A stretch of 64,000 nt of DNA from Spirochaetota bacterium (GTDB lineage: Bacteria > Spirochaetota > Spirochaetia > Treponematales > UBA12059). Location: contig JAHIWG010000017.1 in assembly GCA_018816345.1 (NCBI GenBank), positions 21,536 to 85,535 on the forward strand, written 5' to 3'. Below, one piece after another: positions 27,813 through 37,997 of the stretch. Within the stretch, counting starts at the first letter, position 1. Every line of letters begins with the position of its first letter. The notes under the pieces were generated by a model. That model saw nothing but the letters and a program-made list of their open reading frames with translations. It was not told the DNA's origin and ran no database searches. A program made the position numbers and the translations under genes.

Positions 27813-28925
27813 ATGATAAGCATCCTGTACGACTTCTTCCGCAGTTCCAGCGGACTGGCCCTCATGGTGATAGGCATAGGATTCTTCATAGAGCCCGGCC
27901 GGAAGCGCGTCCGGATGGCCTTCGGGGCGCTTTTCCTCGCCACCGGCGCGCTCTTCGTCTTCAGCTGGATCAGCGAGTACCGCCTGCCCCCGCCGCTGGT
28001 CGACAGGTTCCTCCTCATCGCCATAATCTTCGTCCTGAGCCAGGCTCTCTTCGAGATAACCCTGTTCCTCTTCGGCGACGAGGCGAGGCGCGGGACCAAG
28101 CGCAAGGTCTATATAGCCGGCGCGGCCTGGTCGGCGCTACTATTGGCGCTTCCGTACCTGGACCCGGTCATTGACTCGCCCGTAGTGATGGTGAGCGTCG
28201 AGGACGGCCAGTCCCTCGGGCTATTCCACGCCGTCTCGTACGTGGGCGCCTACGCCTGGCCGATAGTCATATCGGTCCTGGCCCTGAGATCGGGGCGCTG
28301 GCATCCTTCCGACCTGCCCAGGGGGAAAGGCGCCGTTCGCGTCCTGTCATGCGGGGTAGGCGTCGTCCTAGTCACGATATGCGCTATTGGCGCGGCGATC
28401 CTTACTGACCGCAAGATCCCGTATAGGATCGGGCAATCCGCTCTGCAGGCACAGCTCTTAGCCTGGTATTTCTATATCCGAGCCAATCCGGACGTGTTCG
28501 CCGAGGCGCGCAGGGAGATAGGCGTCGAGCACAAGAGGCGCCAGGGACTCGGGCCGGCCGAGGCCGCCATGATAGGAGGTCGCCTCGAGCAGCTCGCCAA
28601 CTCTCAGCGCGTTTTCGTCGACCCGGACCTCGACCTAGCCACGCTCGCCAGGGCCGTCGGCGTCCCGTCCTACAAGCTCTCCCAGTACTTCAACTCCCAC
28701 AAGGGCTCGAGCTTCTCATCGTGGCTTAACGCGGCGAGGATAGAGCGGGCCTGCGAGCTCCTCCTGGGCCGCGACGACCTGGGCATACTCGATATCGCCT
28801 TCGAGGTAGGCTATTCTTCGAAGGGCGCCTTCAACGGACAGTTCCATCGCCGCGTCGGCATGACCCCGAGCGAGTATAGGGCCGCGAGGAAGTCGCGTCT
28901 CCAGGGTACTGTTTCGTTGAAATAG
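27813..28925 (+). CDS. AraC-family regulator with multi-TM N-terminal domain
   Basis: C-terminal LARAVGVPSYKLSQYFNSHKGSSFSSWLNAARIERACELLLG...VGYSSKGAFNGQFHRRVGMTPSEYR. Confidence 0.88.
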   Translation: MISILYDFFRSSSGLALMVIGIGFFIEPGRKRVRMAFGALFLATGALFVFSWISEYRLPPPLVDRFLLIAIIFVLSQALFEITLFLFGDEARRGTKRKVYIAGAAWSALLLALPYLDPVIDSPVVMVSVEDGQSLGLFHAVSYVGAYAWPIVISVLALRSGRWHPSDLPRGKGAVRVLSCGVGVVLVTICAIGAAILTDRKIPYRIGQSALQAQLLAWYFYIRANPDVFAEARREIGVEHKRRQGLGPAEAAMIGGRLEQLANSQRVFVDPDLDLATLARAVGVPSYKLSQYFNSHKGSSFSSWLNAARIERACELLLGRDDLGILDIAFEVGYSSKGAFNGQFHRRVGMTPSEYRAARKSRLQGTVSLK

Positions 28926-28982
28926 GACGACATACGCACGCGTGCCCGATATAGCTATCCATGAGGATGGACTACCCATCCC

Positions 28983-31196
28983 GTGGAGGTTCTCTTGGCG
29001 TATCTGGCATCCCCGGGCCGAGGCCGCTCGGTCGGCGCGGAATTTATCGTGCTTCTGTTCCTCTCGACGGCCCTCGCGGCCTGCCGGTCCCCGCTGGCCC
29101 TCGACGCGAAGCATGTCGATTGCTCGATGTCGTTCGTCCTCAGCGGGGTCTCCGCGTCACCAGTAGGCGAAGGCGACTCCCGCGCCAGGCTAATACTGCC
29201 CAGCTCCTCGCGGCTGACCGTCACGTTAAGGCCCGAAGGAGAGCACTCGGTTGGACTCTTATCGTCCGTTGTCGATATCGCCGCGGGCGCTACGAGCGTC
29301 GAAGTAGCCTTCCTGAATGTCCCGCTCGGATCGTACGCCGTCAAGGCCGAGGCTAGCGACGCGACGGGGACCGTCCTCTTCCGCCAGGAATCTTTAATCG
29401 AGCTCGGATCGGAAAGCAAGGCCATCGACCTCTGCCTGGTCCCCGTGGCCGCTGAGGGCAGTCCCTTCGTCTATCTCGAGTCTGCAAGATCCATCCTGCA
29501 GACGTTCTCGGCCTACGAGGCTAAGACCTGGACCGTTCCCCGGGCCGCGTTCGCGGACGGCGCCATGAGCCTCGTGGCCGAGCGCACGGCGGGACTCCTC
29601 CTCTTCGTGCAGAACTCGCGCGGCCTTCTACTCAACAGCGATTCCTCTGAACGGACCGTGGATTGCTCTACCCTTACCGGCGAATCGCTTGTCTATATAA
29701 CGCTCTACAACAAGAGCGCCGTCGCCGGGAGGGCCTCCCTATCCTTGAACGTGCCCCGCACGCCTGCGGCCAGGTGGACCTTCGAGGTCGCATCGACGAC
29801 CGACTTCCCCGAGTCCGTAGGGGGGATAGTAGCGACGAGATCCGGCGCGTCCCAGGTCGTGGAGTGGTATAACTACCGTAGCGCGGGCGCTCTACTCCTT
29901 GCCTCGTCGCAATCGTCGTATCTCAGCTTGTCATCGTCTACCCATGCCGACGCGCCGCCGCCGTGGACCGTGTGCGCATGGCTGCAGACGACCGACCTGT
30001 CTAAGACACAGGCCTTGCTATCGGGCTCGGAAGGCCAGACGCTACTCGCGGCAGATTCCAGCCAACGCGTCGGCGTCGTCGTCGGAGGCGTTGCCTACGC
30101 TTTCTCATCGAGCATAGACAATTACGTTTGGACCCACGTAGCCATAGTCAACACCGGCCACGATATAAGGCTCTACGTTGACGGCGTACTTGACGGCGTC
30201 ACCATTACCGATACCGCGGCCGTGGCCATGAAGCTGCCCCTGAGCGTCATCGGCAACGACGCGGGCTCTAATTTCTTCGAGGGCCGCATCGACGACCTCC
30301 GGGCCTACCGCGTGGCACTGTCCGCGAGCGAGGTAGCTTCGCTTCTCGCATCATACCCCAAGGAACTTAGCTATGGCGGCGATTCGCACGGCAGCGTTAG
30401 CGTGAGCCCCGATTTGAGTTACTACGAGCCGGGGACCGTAGTGACGCTGACCGCCGTCCCCAATGACGCCACTTGGAAGTTCGACGGCTGGTCGGGAAAC
30501 GCGAGCGGTTACGATCTTACGACAACGATCGTCATGGACGCCGACAAGACAGTCGCGGCGGCCTTCGCGACAGCGGTGCCGAGGCATAGCATCGTCTTCA
30601 ACTTGAACGGAGGGACCGGCTCCCTCCCGAGTATAGTCGACGTCATTTCCGGGGAGGAACGATCGATTCCCGTTCCCGATAATAGTGTCATGTTAGCCGG
30701 TACCCCAAATAGGCATTTCCCCTGCTGGACCGAGGCCTCCGACGGTAGCGGAGCCCAATACTGGCCGGGCGATACGTTCACGGTCGATAGGGACATAGCG
30801 CTCTACGCTAATTGGACCGTCGACGACGCTCCGCCCTGGGATGGGCGCGGAAGCGCTCCGATCATCGCCGCGGGAGCGAGCAAGCACGGGTATATCCAGG
30901 AAATGAACGACGAGGATACGTATAGGATCCAGGTAACGGCTAACGGTACCCTGAGCATGAACGTCGAGATGAGGGCGAGGCAGGAACTGTTCGACGCTTG
31001 GCTGTACGATCAAGCCGGTAACCTTATCGACTATTCTCTCACGAATGACGGCGGCGCTACCTATACAGTCGTCTCCGCGGCGGCTACGGCTGGATTCTAT
31101 TATCTCCGGGTTACTTGGCGTAGTGGATACTCGCTCGGCATTTGGAATCCCGACTTGATAGGAGATTATAATATAATCACTACCTTTATTCCGTAG
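28983..31196 (+). CDS. Lipoprotein with shared N-terminal module, LamG-like domain, InlB-type repeats, PPC-like C-terminus
   Basis: Lipobox LAAC-RSP; LamG-like WTVCAWLQTTDLSKTQALLSG...; HGSVSVSPDLSYYEPGTVVTLTAVPNDATWKFDGWSGN. Confidence 0.75.
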   Translation: MEVLLAYLASPGRGRSVGAEFIVLLFLSTALAACRSPLALDAKHVDCSMSFVLSGVSASPVGEGDSRARLILPSSSRLTVTLRPEGEHSVGLLSSVVDIAAGATSVEVAFLNVPLGSYAVKAEASDATGTVLFRQESLIELGSESKAIDLCLVPVAAEGSPFVYLESARSILQTFSAYEAKTWTVPRAAFADGAMSLVAERTAGLLLFVQNSRGLLLNSDSSERTVDCSTLTGESLVYITLYNKSAVAGRASLSLNVPRTPAARWTFEVASTTDFPESVGGIVATRSGASQVVEWYNYRSAGALLLASSQSSYLSLSSSTHADAPPPWTVCAWLQTTDLSKTQALLSGSEGQTLLAADSSQRVGVVVGGVAYAFSSSIDNYVWTHVAIVNTGHDIRLYVDGVLDGVTITDTAAVAMKLPLSVIGNDAGSNFFEGRIDDLRAYRVALSASEVASLLASYPKELSYGGDSHGSVSVSPDLSYYEPGTVVTLTAVPNDATWKFDGWSGNASGYDLTTTIVMDADKTVAAAFATAVPRHSIVFNLNGGTGSLPSIVDVISGEERSIPVPDNSVMLAGTPNRHFPCWTEASDGSGAQYWPGDTFTVDRDIALYANWTVDDAPPWDGRGSAPIIAAGASKHGYIQEMNDEDTYRIQVTANGTLSMNVEMRARQELFDAWLYDQAGNLIDYSLTNDGGATYTVVSAAATAGFYYLRVTWRSGYSLGIWNPDLIGDYNIITTFIP

Positions 31197-31200
31197 GGAC

Positions 31201-31239
31201 CGAATCGAGCCCCGAGACAAAGACACGGGGCTCGATTCG
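31201..31239 (+). terminator. Stem-loop downstream of the 28983 gene
   Basis: cgaatcgagccccg / cggggctcgattcg, perfect 14-bp stem, 11-nt loop; no T tract. Confidence 0.5.
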
Positions 31240-31362
31240 CGGCTTATCGCGGCGAGGCTGGAGCGGGCCCGCGAGCTACTCCCGGGCCGCGAGGAAGTCG
31301 ATCCGGCCTCGTCCGTAGACCGGGCTGGGAGAACGTTCGGATTACGCGAATTTGGACGATAG
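31240..31362 (+). pseudogene. Remnant of an AraC-family HTH domain
   Basis: RLIAARLERARELLPGREEVDPASSVDRAGRTFGLREFGR* matches WLNAARIERACELLLGRDDLG of the 27813 gene at protein and nucleotide level. Confidence 0.6.
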
Positions 31363-31423
31363 GCTCGCGCGCGCGCTGTATAACTACGGGCCGAACTATC
31401 CGTTATCCCGGAGGCTCCTCGCC

Positions 31424-34078
31424 ATGCAGTACAAAAGCCCTAGCCGTCTCCCAGCCCGCGACGCGGCGGCACGCTACCCGCTAATCGCCGTCTCCATACT
31501 AGCCATGATTTTCTCCTGCCGCTCGCCCGTTCAGCCCGGGGGCTATTCCGCGCGCGCGGCCAGGGCGGACTTTACCCTGGGCTTCATAGTCAGCGGAAGC
31601 TCCGTGGCCGCCGCGACGGCGGCCGCTAGCGGGAACGGGCGGGCGTCCCCGAGGCTCCTCCTGCCGACCGCCGTCAGCCTGACGGTAAGACTCGAGCCTT
31701 CCGTCGATGGCCTCTCGAGCGCGGATCCGCAGACCGTCGCGATGGAGCCTTCAGCCGACGGCTCGGCGAGGGCCTCGGTTACCTTCCGCGACGTCGTAGC
31801 GGGCGAGTACGCGATAACGGCCGAGGCGAAGGACGCCTCGGGAGACGTCGCGTTCAGGCAGAGCTCCACGATCGATCTCCGCTCCTCGAGCGGGCCTGTT
31901 ACGCTAAGCTTGGTACCCGCGGTATCGGTTCCCATGCCCGCCTTGATAGGCGAGCAGGCCGACTTCGCGCTAGCCGCCGGCGCGTCCGAGACGTTCATAG
32001 TCCCCCCCTCGGTATTCGGCGGCACGAGGGGCATGCTCAGTCCCGCTTCCAGCGACATCGTCTTCTTCATACAGTCGATGGACGGGACGCTCCTCGATTC
32101 CGGAGCCGCGGACGACGCCGTCGTCGCCGATACCCTGCCCGAGGACGCGGACCTGTACTTGACCGTCTATAACCGGTCCGCCGGCCCCGTGACCGTCCAT
32201 TACCGCGCCGCGTATTCAGTTCGCTACGCGGCCGACCCGGCCTCGGGAATCAGCGCCTCCGTCGACTTCGCGGGGTACCTCAGCGGCTCGCCGGTAGTCG
32301 TCAAGAAGACAGCTATAAGGGGCGCGGCTATCCGCGACGGCATCACGGAGCGCCTGGACTGGAACACCGCGGCCAACGGCAGCGGGACCGCGTACGCCCA
32401 GGGCCAGAGCATCATCATGGGAAGGGAAAACATAACGCTCTATCCGATATGGACGACGACGGTTAATCCGGCCTCGGACTCGGTCTTGGGAAAGATAGGG
32501 CCGGCCGGAGGGGTGGTATTCTACGACCAGGGCAGCGTTGTAGGAGGGTGGCGCTACCTCGAGGCCGCGCCTAGCGACTTGAGCTCTAGCGCCCCGTGGG
32601 CCCCAGGCGCGGACATCGCCGTCGCGGCGGCCAATAACGCCGCCTGCGGAACCGGCATGGCTAATACGAGCGCGATCATCCAAGCGGCTGGCGACGCCGG
32701 GACGTATGCCGCGAAACTATGCGCCGACTATTCGGTGAACGGATACGGCGACTGGTATCTTCCTACCGATATAGAGCTGTCGCTCATGTACACGAACGTA
32801 CACGCCAAGGGCCTCGGCGACTTCGCCGGGGGAAAGCGCTATTGGACCTCGATCAATAACGACGACCTCAACGCATGGGAGATTGAATTCGTTCCCGATA
32901 ATCCCGGCAAGGTCTCGAGCGTTCAAGCGTATACCGATAGGCATACCAGGGCGATTAGGGCATTCCGCTCGGGCAACCCCACGTATACGGTGACGTACTA
33001 CCCCAACGGCTCGACCTCCGGCTCCGCGCCCGTGGACGTCGCGGGCTACGAGGCGGGGGACGCGATAACGGTGAAGGGAAAACCCGGGAGCCTCATCAAG
33101 GCGGGCAGTGCCTTCGGCGGGTGGAACGCTGCCGCGAACGGCTCCGGGACGACGTACGGCGAAGGCTCGACCCTTACGATCGCCTCCTCCGACGTAAGGC
33201 TGTACGCCAGCTGGCTGGACGAGTCATCGCCGTATATTGGGGCCTTGAGCTTCGTCCCCGCCGGCAGTTTCCAGTACAGCGCCAGCCCTGCCGACCTTAG
33301 TACCCTGACCAGGCCATACCTCATGGCTAAGCATGAGATAACGAGGAGCCAGTACCTCGCGGTAATGGGCGCCGATCCGAGCCTGTCGGCGTATAGCAGT
33401 AATGGGGCTAGCTCCCCGGACGACCCGGTCCAGAACGTCAACTGGTATATGGCTATAGCGTTCTGCAATAGGCTCAGCATCGCCGAGGGCCTGACGCCGG
33501 TGTACTCGGTCGCGGGAGTCGACTTTAATACGTTGATCCACAGCGCCATACCGACGGCGGCCAACGACGCGGCGTGGGAGGCCGTAACGACCAGCGCCGT
33601 CGCTGACGGCTACCGGATTCCGACCTCCCTCCAGTGGATGTGGGCCGCGATGGGCGCGACGAGCGACCGGTCGAACGGGTATACGGGAACGGGCGCCAAT
33701 ACTACCGGCTATGCCAAGGGCTACGCGGGCAGCTCCGAGCTAGGCGCCGCGCAAGCGAACGTCGGGAGCTACGCCTGGTACGACGCGAATAGCGGAGGCA
33801 AGACGCATCCCGTCGGCACGGCCGGCGGGGGAGGGTATCCCAACGAGCTCGATATTTTCGATATGAGCGGTAACGTCGAGGAAATTGTCCGGGACAGGCC
33901 CATCGCTATCGGTGCGGTCACCGATTTCGACGGCGGGACGAACGGCAGCTCGTACCTGTTCGGCGCTGCGTTTAAGTATAACGCAGCGAAATGCGCGTTG
34001 AACCCGTATTCGAATAATACCAATAACCACGCGACGTTTGGGGAGGCGTACGGGATCAGGGTCATCCGCTATCCGTGA
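31424..34078 (+). CDS. Lipoprotein with shared N-terminal module, InlB repeats, DUF1566 and SUMF1/FGE-like domain
   Basis: Lipobox FSC-RSP; KIGPAGGVVFYDQGS...GDWYLPTDIEL...RAIRAFRSG; FVPAGSFQYSA...HEITRSQYLAVMG...LPT..QWMWAAMGATSD...DMSGNVEEI. Confidence 0.8.
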   Translation: MQYKSPSRLPARDAAARYPLIAVSILAMIFSCRSPVQPGGYSARAARADFTLGFIVSGSSVAAATAAASGNGRASPRLLLPTAVSLTVRLEPSVDGLSSADPQTVAMEPSADGSARASVTFRDVVAGEYAITAEAKDASGDVAFRQSSTIDLRSSSGPVTLSLVPAVSVPMPALIGEQADFALAAGASETFIVPPSVFGGTRGMLSPASSDIVFFIQSMDGTLLDSGAADDAVVADTLPEDADLYLTVYNRSAGPVTVHYRAAYSVRYAADPASGISASVDFAGYLSGSPVVVKKTAIRGAAIRDGITERLDWNTAANGSGTAYAQGQSIIMGRENITLYPIWTTTVNPASDSVLGKIGPAGGVVFYDQGSVVGGWRYLEAAPSDLSSSAPWAPGADIAVAAANNAACGTGMANTSAIIQAAGDAGTYAAKLCADYSVNGYGDWYLPTDIELSLMYTNVHAKGLGDFAGGKRYWTSINNDDLNAWEIEFVPDNPGKVSSVQAYTDRHTRAIRAFRSGNPTYTVTYYPNGSTSGSAPVDVAGYEAGDAITVKGKPGSLIKAGSAFGGWNAAANGSGTTYGEGSTLTIASSDVRLYASWLDESSPYIGALSFVPAGSFQYSASPADLSTLTRPYLMAKHEITRSQYLAVMGADPSLSAYSSNGASSPDDPVQNVNWYMAIAFCNRLSIAEGLTPVYSVAGVDFNTLIHSAIPTAANDAAWEAVTTSAVADGYRIPTSLQWMWAAMGATSDRSNGYTGTGANTTGYAKGYAGSSELGAAQANVGSYAWYDANSGGKTHPVGTAGGGGYPNELDIFDMSGNVEEIVRDRPIAIGAVTDFDGGTNGSSYLFGAAFKYNAAKCALNPYSNNTNNHATFGEAYGIRVIRYP

Positions 34079-34207
34079 GAAAGGCGTGCTGTATTGCGTA
34101 GCTGGAGATAAATCAGCGAGATAGTATAGATTCAACGAATCGGGACGTTATTATTATGCCCTCGCCGTATAACATAGGCCGTATCCTATGTACCCCGGGA
34201 GAAATTC

Positions 34208-36973
34208 ATGCTCGTTGCCAGCCATGGACGGAAGCGAAGGCGCGTATCGTCTTCCAATAGAGCGATTCTTAGCGCGATTCTTAGCGCGACCGCGATTGCC
34301 TCGGCGATCGTCGCCATAAGCGCCTGCCGATCGCCCATGGAAGGCCGTCCCGCTGTATACGCGGACCTTTCCCTGCGCTTCATCGTCTCGGGGGCGGAGG
34401 GGCTGATGCGCGCCTCCCGGGCTAGCGGCCTCGCCGGGCGCGGCGATACCGCAGGCGCGGCGCCTTCTCCTAGGCTCATCCTCCCCACCGCGTCCGTGCT
34501 CGAGGTGACCTTGATCCCGGAACTTGGCGGCGATTCTATCGTCTCCGCGCCGACGGCCATCGACGCCGGCGCTAGCGAAGTGCCGGTTAGCCTGACGGAG
34601 ATTCCATACGGGACCTATACCGTCAAGGCCGAGGCGAAGACCGGCGCCGGCGCGGTCCTGTTCATGCAAACCGCGACCGGCATCGCCATAGGATCAAATG
34701 CCGTCACCGTCATGCTCAATCTCGTACCGGCGGACGCTACGGCTCTCGATGCGGCCGGCGCGAGCGCCATCGATATACCGTCCCTCGGGGCCGGGGAGTC
34801 GAGGACTTGGTTCCTGGCTCCCGGTGCCGGGTTGCTCGTCGCGCGGTCAGTCTTCTTCTCCGGCCTCGGGCCCGACTCAATGGCGTTCCTGCAATCGGCT
34901 GACGGGAAGTTGGTAGCCCTGTCGCATGGCGCTTCCAGCCGACTTCCGACCATGAGCCTCGGCTCCGGGAACCCGGCGTACCTGACCGTCTATAGCGGTT
35001 CCTCGGCCGTACCCGCCTCCAGGGCCTTCCCGGGACCTGCGATGGTAGCGGTACCGGCGGGAGCGTTCCAGAGGGACGCGACCGCGGCTACGAATATCTC
35101 CCGCGTCAGCGCCTTCTCCATGGCTAGCCTCGAAGTAACGAGGGAACTGTACCTCCGCGCAACCGGCTCTGACCCGAGCGCGGCGATAGGCTCCTCCGGG
35201 ATGAGCGACCCGGTACAACGTTGCAGCTGGTACGGCGCCATCGCGTTCTGTAACGAGTTGAGCTCAATAGAGGGCCTCGAGCCGGTATACTCGATCATCG
35301 GGAGCACAGACCGCGCTAACTGGGGCGCTATCCCGACTAGCAGCGACCCGGACTGGAACTCGGCGATAGCGAATCCCGACGCTAACGGATACCGCCTTCC
35401 CACCGAGATGGAATGGATGTGGGCTGCCATGGGCGCCGCGAGCGACGCGCGGGCCGGGGATGTCGAAGGCGGAATCAATACCGGCGGGTATTCGAAAGGC
35501 TATGGCGGGTGCGTAGAACCCGGAACCGCCATAGACCGAATAGACGACTACGTATGGCATAACGGAAATAGCGGCTCTACGACCCATCCAGCGGGATCGA
35601 AGCTGCCGAACGAGCTAGGCCTCTATGATATGAGCGGGAACGTGCTCGAGTGGTGCTGGGATTTCGGCGGATCGTATCCGAGCGATGAGGTCCTCGACTA
35701 TGCGGGCCCTTCCTATTCCGGCTACCGAGTGACGCGCGGAGGTAGCCGGGCGAACAGCTCCATTAGTTGCGCCGTAGCCTCCCGCCTGATCAATGTCGCG
35801 CCGGAGACGGCGAGCGACTCCGGCATAGGCTTCAGGGTCGTCCGCGAGACTACGCCGACGTACGCTGTCAGGTACGATCCTAACGGGGCGACTAGCGGCT
35901 CCGTGCCCGTCGACTCCAATACCTACTCAGAGGGTAGCGCCGCTACCGTCCTCGCCAATACGGGAACCTTGGTCAAGTCAGGCTCGGCGTTCTCTGGATG
36001 GAATACGCGCCCCGACGGAACGGGCGTCGACTGTATGCCGTATGGCGGTATCGTCGCCGTAGGATCCGCGCCGCTTATACTCTACGCGAAATGGCTTGAC
36101 GATTATTCCTCGGGTAATGTAGGCACCCTAAAGGCGGTACCCGTCGGTAGCTACCAGCGCGACGCGACGGCTACGAACATTACCAGAATACGGCAGGCCT
36201 ACCGGATGAGCGCGACGGAGATCACGCGCGCCCAGTGGACAGCCGTCACAGGATGGGCTGATCCCGTTACAGGATATTCAACTGGGACGGGGGATCCGGT
36301 ACAGAACGTCAACTGGTATCATGCCATCGCCTTCTGCAACAAGCTGAGCCTCAAGGAAGGTTTGACTCCAGTCTACGGCGTCAGCGTGGGCGGCGTTCCC
36401 GTTGATTTCGCTACCTTGACCTTCGCCGCTATCCCTTCCGGAGCTATCAACGCGGATTGGAACGCTGCCTCCGCCGACTGGTCCGCTAACGGGTATCGCC
36501 TACCCACCGAAATGGAATGGGTCTGGGCGGCCATGGGAGCCACGAGCGACGCCAGGAGCGGCGACATCGTGGCGGGTCATAACGCCGGAGGATGGAGCAA
36601 AGGCTACGCTGGCAGCGTGGAATCGGTCTCGGCATATGCCAGCGTCGGGGACTACGCCTGGTACGACCTGAACTGCGTAAACCCGGAGAATAAGACTCAT
36701 CCTGCCGCGAGCAAGATCGTAAATGAGCTCGGCCTCTACGATATGAGCGGAAATGTCTGCGAATGGATGTGGGATCCCTACTACGGCGTACTGCCGACTG
36801 GAATGGTCGATTCGGATAGCGCGGAAGGCCGCGGACTTGGTGCCGTTACCTATCGCGTAAAGAAAGGAGGGAGCTGGAATTATCCGTATGGCTGGTGCGC
36901 GGTCGCGTTCCGGATCAATGAGAGCCCTTGGGCGGTTGGAAGCTCGGTCGGCTTCCGCGTGGTTCGGCGATAG
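34208..36973 (+). CDS. Lipoprotein with shared N-terminal module and two SUMF1/FGE-like domains separated by an InlB repeat
   Basis: Lipobox ISAC-RSP; two copies of VPAGAFQRDAT/VPVGSYQRDAT...RLPTEMEW..AAMGA...LYDMSGNV..W...GFRVVR. Confidence 0.82.
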   Translation: MLVASHGRKRRRVSSSNRAILSAILSATAIASAIVAISACRSPMEGRPAVYADLSLRFIVSGAEGLMRASRASGLAGRGDTAGAAPSPRLILPTASVLEVTLIPELGGDSIVSAPTAIDAGASEVPVSLTEIPYGTYTVKAEAKTGAGAVLFMQTATGIAIGSNAVTVMLNLVPADATALDAAGASAIDIPSLGAGESRTWFLAPGAGLLVARSVFFSGLGPDSMAFLQSADGKLVALSHGASSRLPTMSLGSGNPAYLTVYSGSSAVPASRAFPGPAMVAVPAGAFQRDATAATNISRVSAFSMASLEVTRELYLRATGSDPSAAIGSSGMSDPVQRCSWYGAIAFCNELSSIEGLEPVYSIIGSTDRANWGAIPTSSDPDWNSAIANPDANGYRLPTEMEWMWAAMGAASDARAGDVEGGINTGGYSKGYGGCVEPGTAIDRIDDYVWHNGNSGSTTHPAGSKLPNELGLYDMSGNVLEWCWDFGGSYPSDEVLDYAGPSYSGYRVTRGGSRANSSISCAVASRLINVAPETASDSGIGFRVVRETTPTYAVRYDPNGATSGSVPVDSNTYSEGSAATVLANTGTLVKSGSAFSGWNTRPDGTGVDCMPYGGIVAVGSAPLILYAKWLDDYSSGNVGTLKAVPVGSYQRDATATNITRIRQAYRMSATEITRAQWTAVTGWADPVTGYSTGTGDPVQNVNWYHAIAFCNKLSLKEGLTPVYGVSVGGVPVDFATLTFAAIPSGAINADWNAASADWSANGYRLPTEMEWVWAAMGATSDARSGDIVAGHNAGGWSKGYAGSVESVSAYASVGDYAWYDLNCVNPENKTHPAASKIVNELGLYDMSGNVCEWMWDPYYGVLPTGMVDSDSAEGRGLGAVTYRVKKGGSWNYPYGWCAVAFRINESPWAVGSSVGFRVVRR

Positions 36974-37075
36974 TCAGGAAAATACGATGTCAATGCTCGG
37001 GGAACGAGGATTTATTGCGCCTCAATACCCTTCAGGATAAGTTACGGAGTTTTTCAGCCTGGAAATCGTCGCTGT

Positions 37076-37157
37076 ATCAGTACGGTTTCGATACGGAATA
37101 GTATTGTTTCCGATACCGTAACAGTACTGATTCTAACAAGAAACAGTATTGATTCCG
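37076..37157. repeat. Four degenerate 16-nt repeats with ~21-23-bp spacing
   Basis: atcagtacggtttcga 37076; aatagtattgtttccg 37097; aacagtactgattcta 37120; aacagtattgattccg 37142. Confidence 0.6.
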
Positions 37158-37298
37158 GATGGAAACCTTACCGATTATCGACGTTTTTCTAGTCTAGAAA
37201 TGCCTCCTATCCGCGCCGTCGTTCCTATTTTTGCATCAATCCACGGAAAGGACTATCATAAACCTAGGTCTTATCTATGAATCACTCGGAGGTTAACG

Positions 37299-37856
37299 AT
37301 GCGTACGGCTTCAGTGATAAAGGCAATCGCCCTAGCAAGCGTCGTTTTCGCGCTTTTGGCCGCGTGCGCGTCCGTTCCGAGCGGCCTTGAGCCGCTCGAT
37401 ACGGTGCCCGTCGTCGACCCCGACCGCTACCTCGGCCGCTGGTACGAGGTAGCCCGTTTCCAGCACTCGTTCGAGAGGACCCTCGTAGGGGCTACGGCCG
37501 AGTACTCCCTCAACGCGGACGGCACTATAGCCGTGCTCAATTCGGGCTTTAAGAAGACCCTCGACGGCCCGTATACCTCGGTCAAGGCCGTGGCCCGTAT
37601 CCCCGACGCAGACGCGCCCGGGCGGCTCAAGGTAAAGTTCTTCGGGCTCTTCGAGGCCGACTACCTGATATTCGGACTGGATAGCGAAGCCTATGCCTGG
37701 GCCCTGGTCGGCAACGATAGCCGCGACTACCTGTGGTTCCTGTCACGGACGCCTACCGTCGGCGACGACCTCCTCGATCGTATGAAGGCCTTAGCCGTCG
37801 CCCAAGGTTACGATCTTTCCGGCCTCTACCTCGTGCCTCAGAAGGAGCGGGAGTAA
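37299..37856 (+). CDS. blc: Lipocalin family lipoprotein (Blc-like)
   Basis: LLAAC-ASVPSG; VDPDRYLGRWYEVARFQHSFERTLVGATAEYSL (GxW); KVKFFGLFEADYLIFGLDSEAYAWALVGNDSRDYLWFLSRTP. Confidence 0.9.
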   Translation: MRTASVIKAIALASVVFALLAACASVPSGLEPLDTVPVVDPDRYLGRWYEVARFQHSFERTLVGATAEYSLNADGTIAVLNSGFKKTLDGPYTSVKAVARIPDADAPGRLKVKFFGLFEADYLIFGLDSEAYAWALVGNDSRDYLWFLSRTPTVGDDLLDRMKALAVAQGYDLSGLYLVPQKERE

Positions 37857-37997
37857 GACCTGGCCTTCAAGATGCTACCGAATCGTTGGCTAAAGCGGCT
37901 CTTCTCCTAAACGACGTATTGATTCGCTGAAATAGGACGCCGCTTAGTGGTATTTAGTATATAGAGATGGACAGTTTTCCAAATATTGGAGAGGTCC

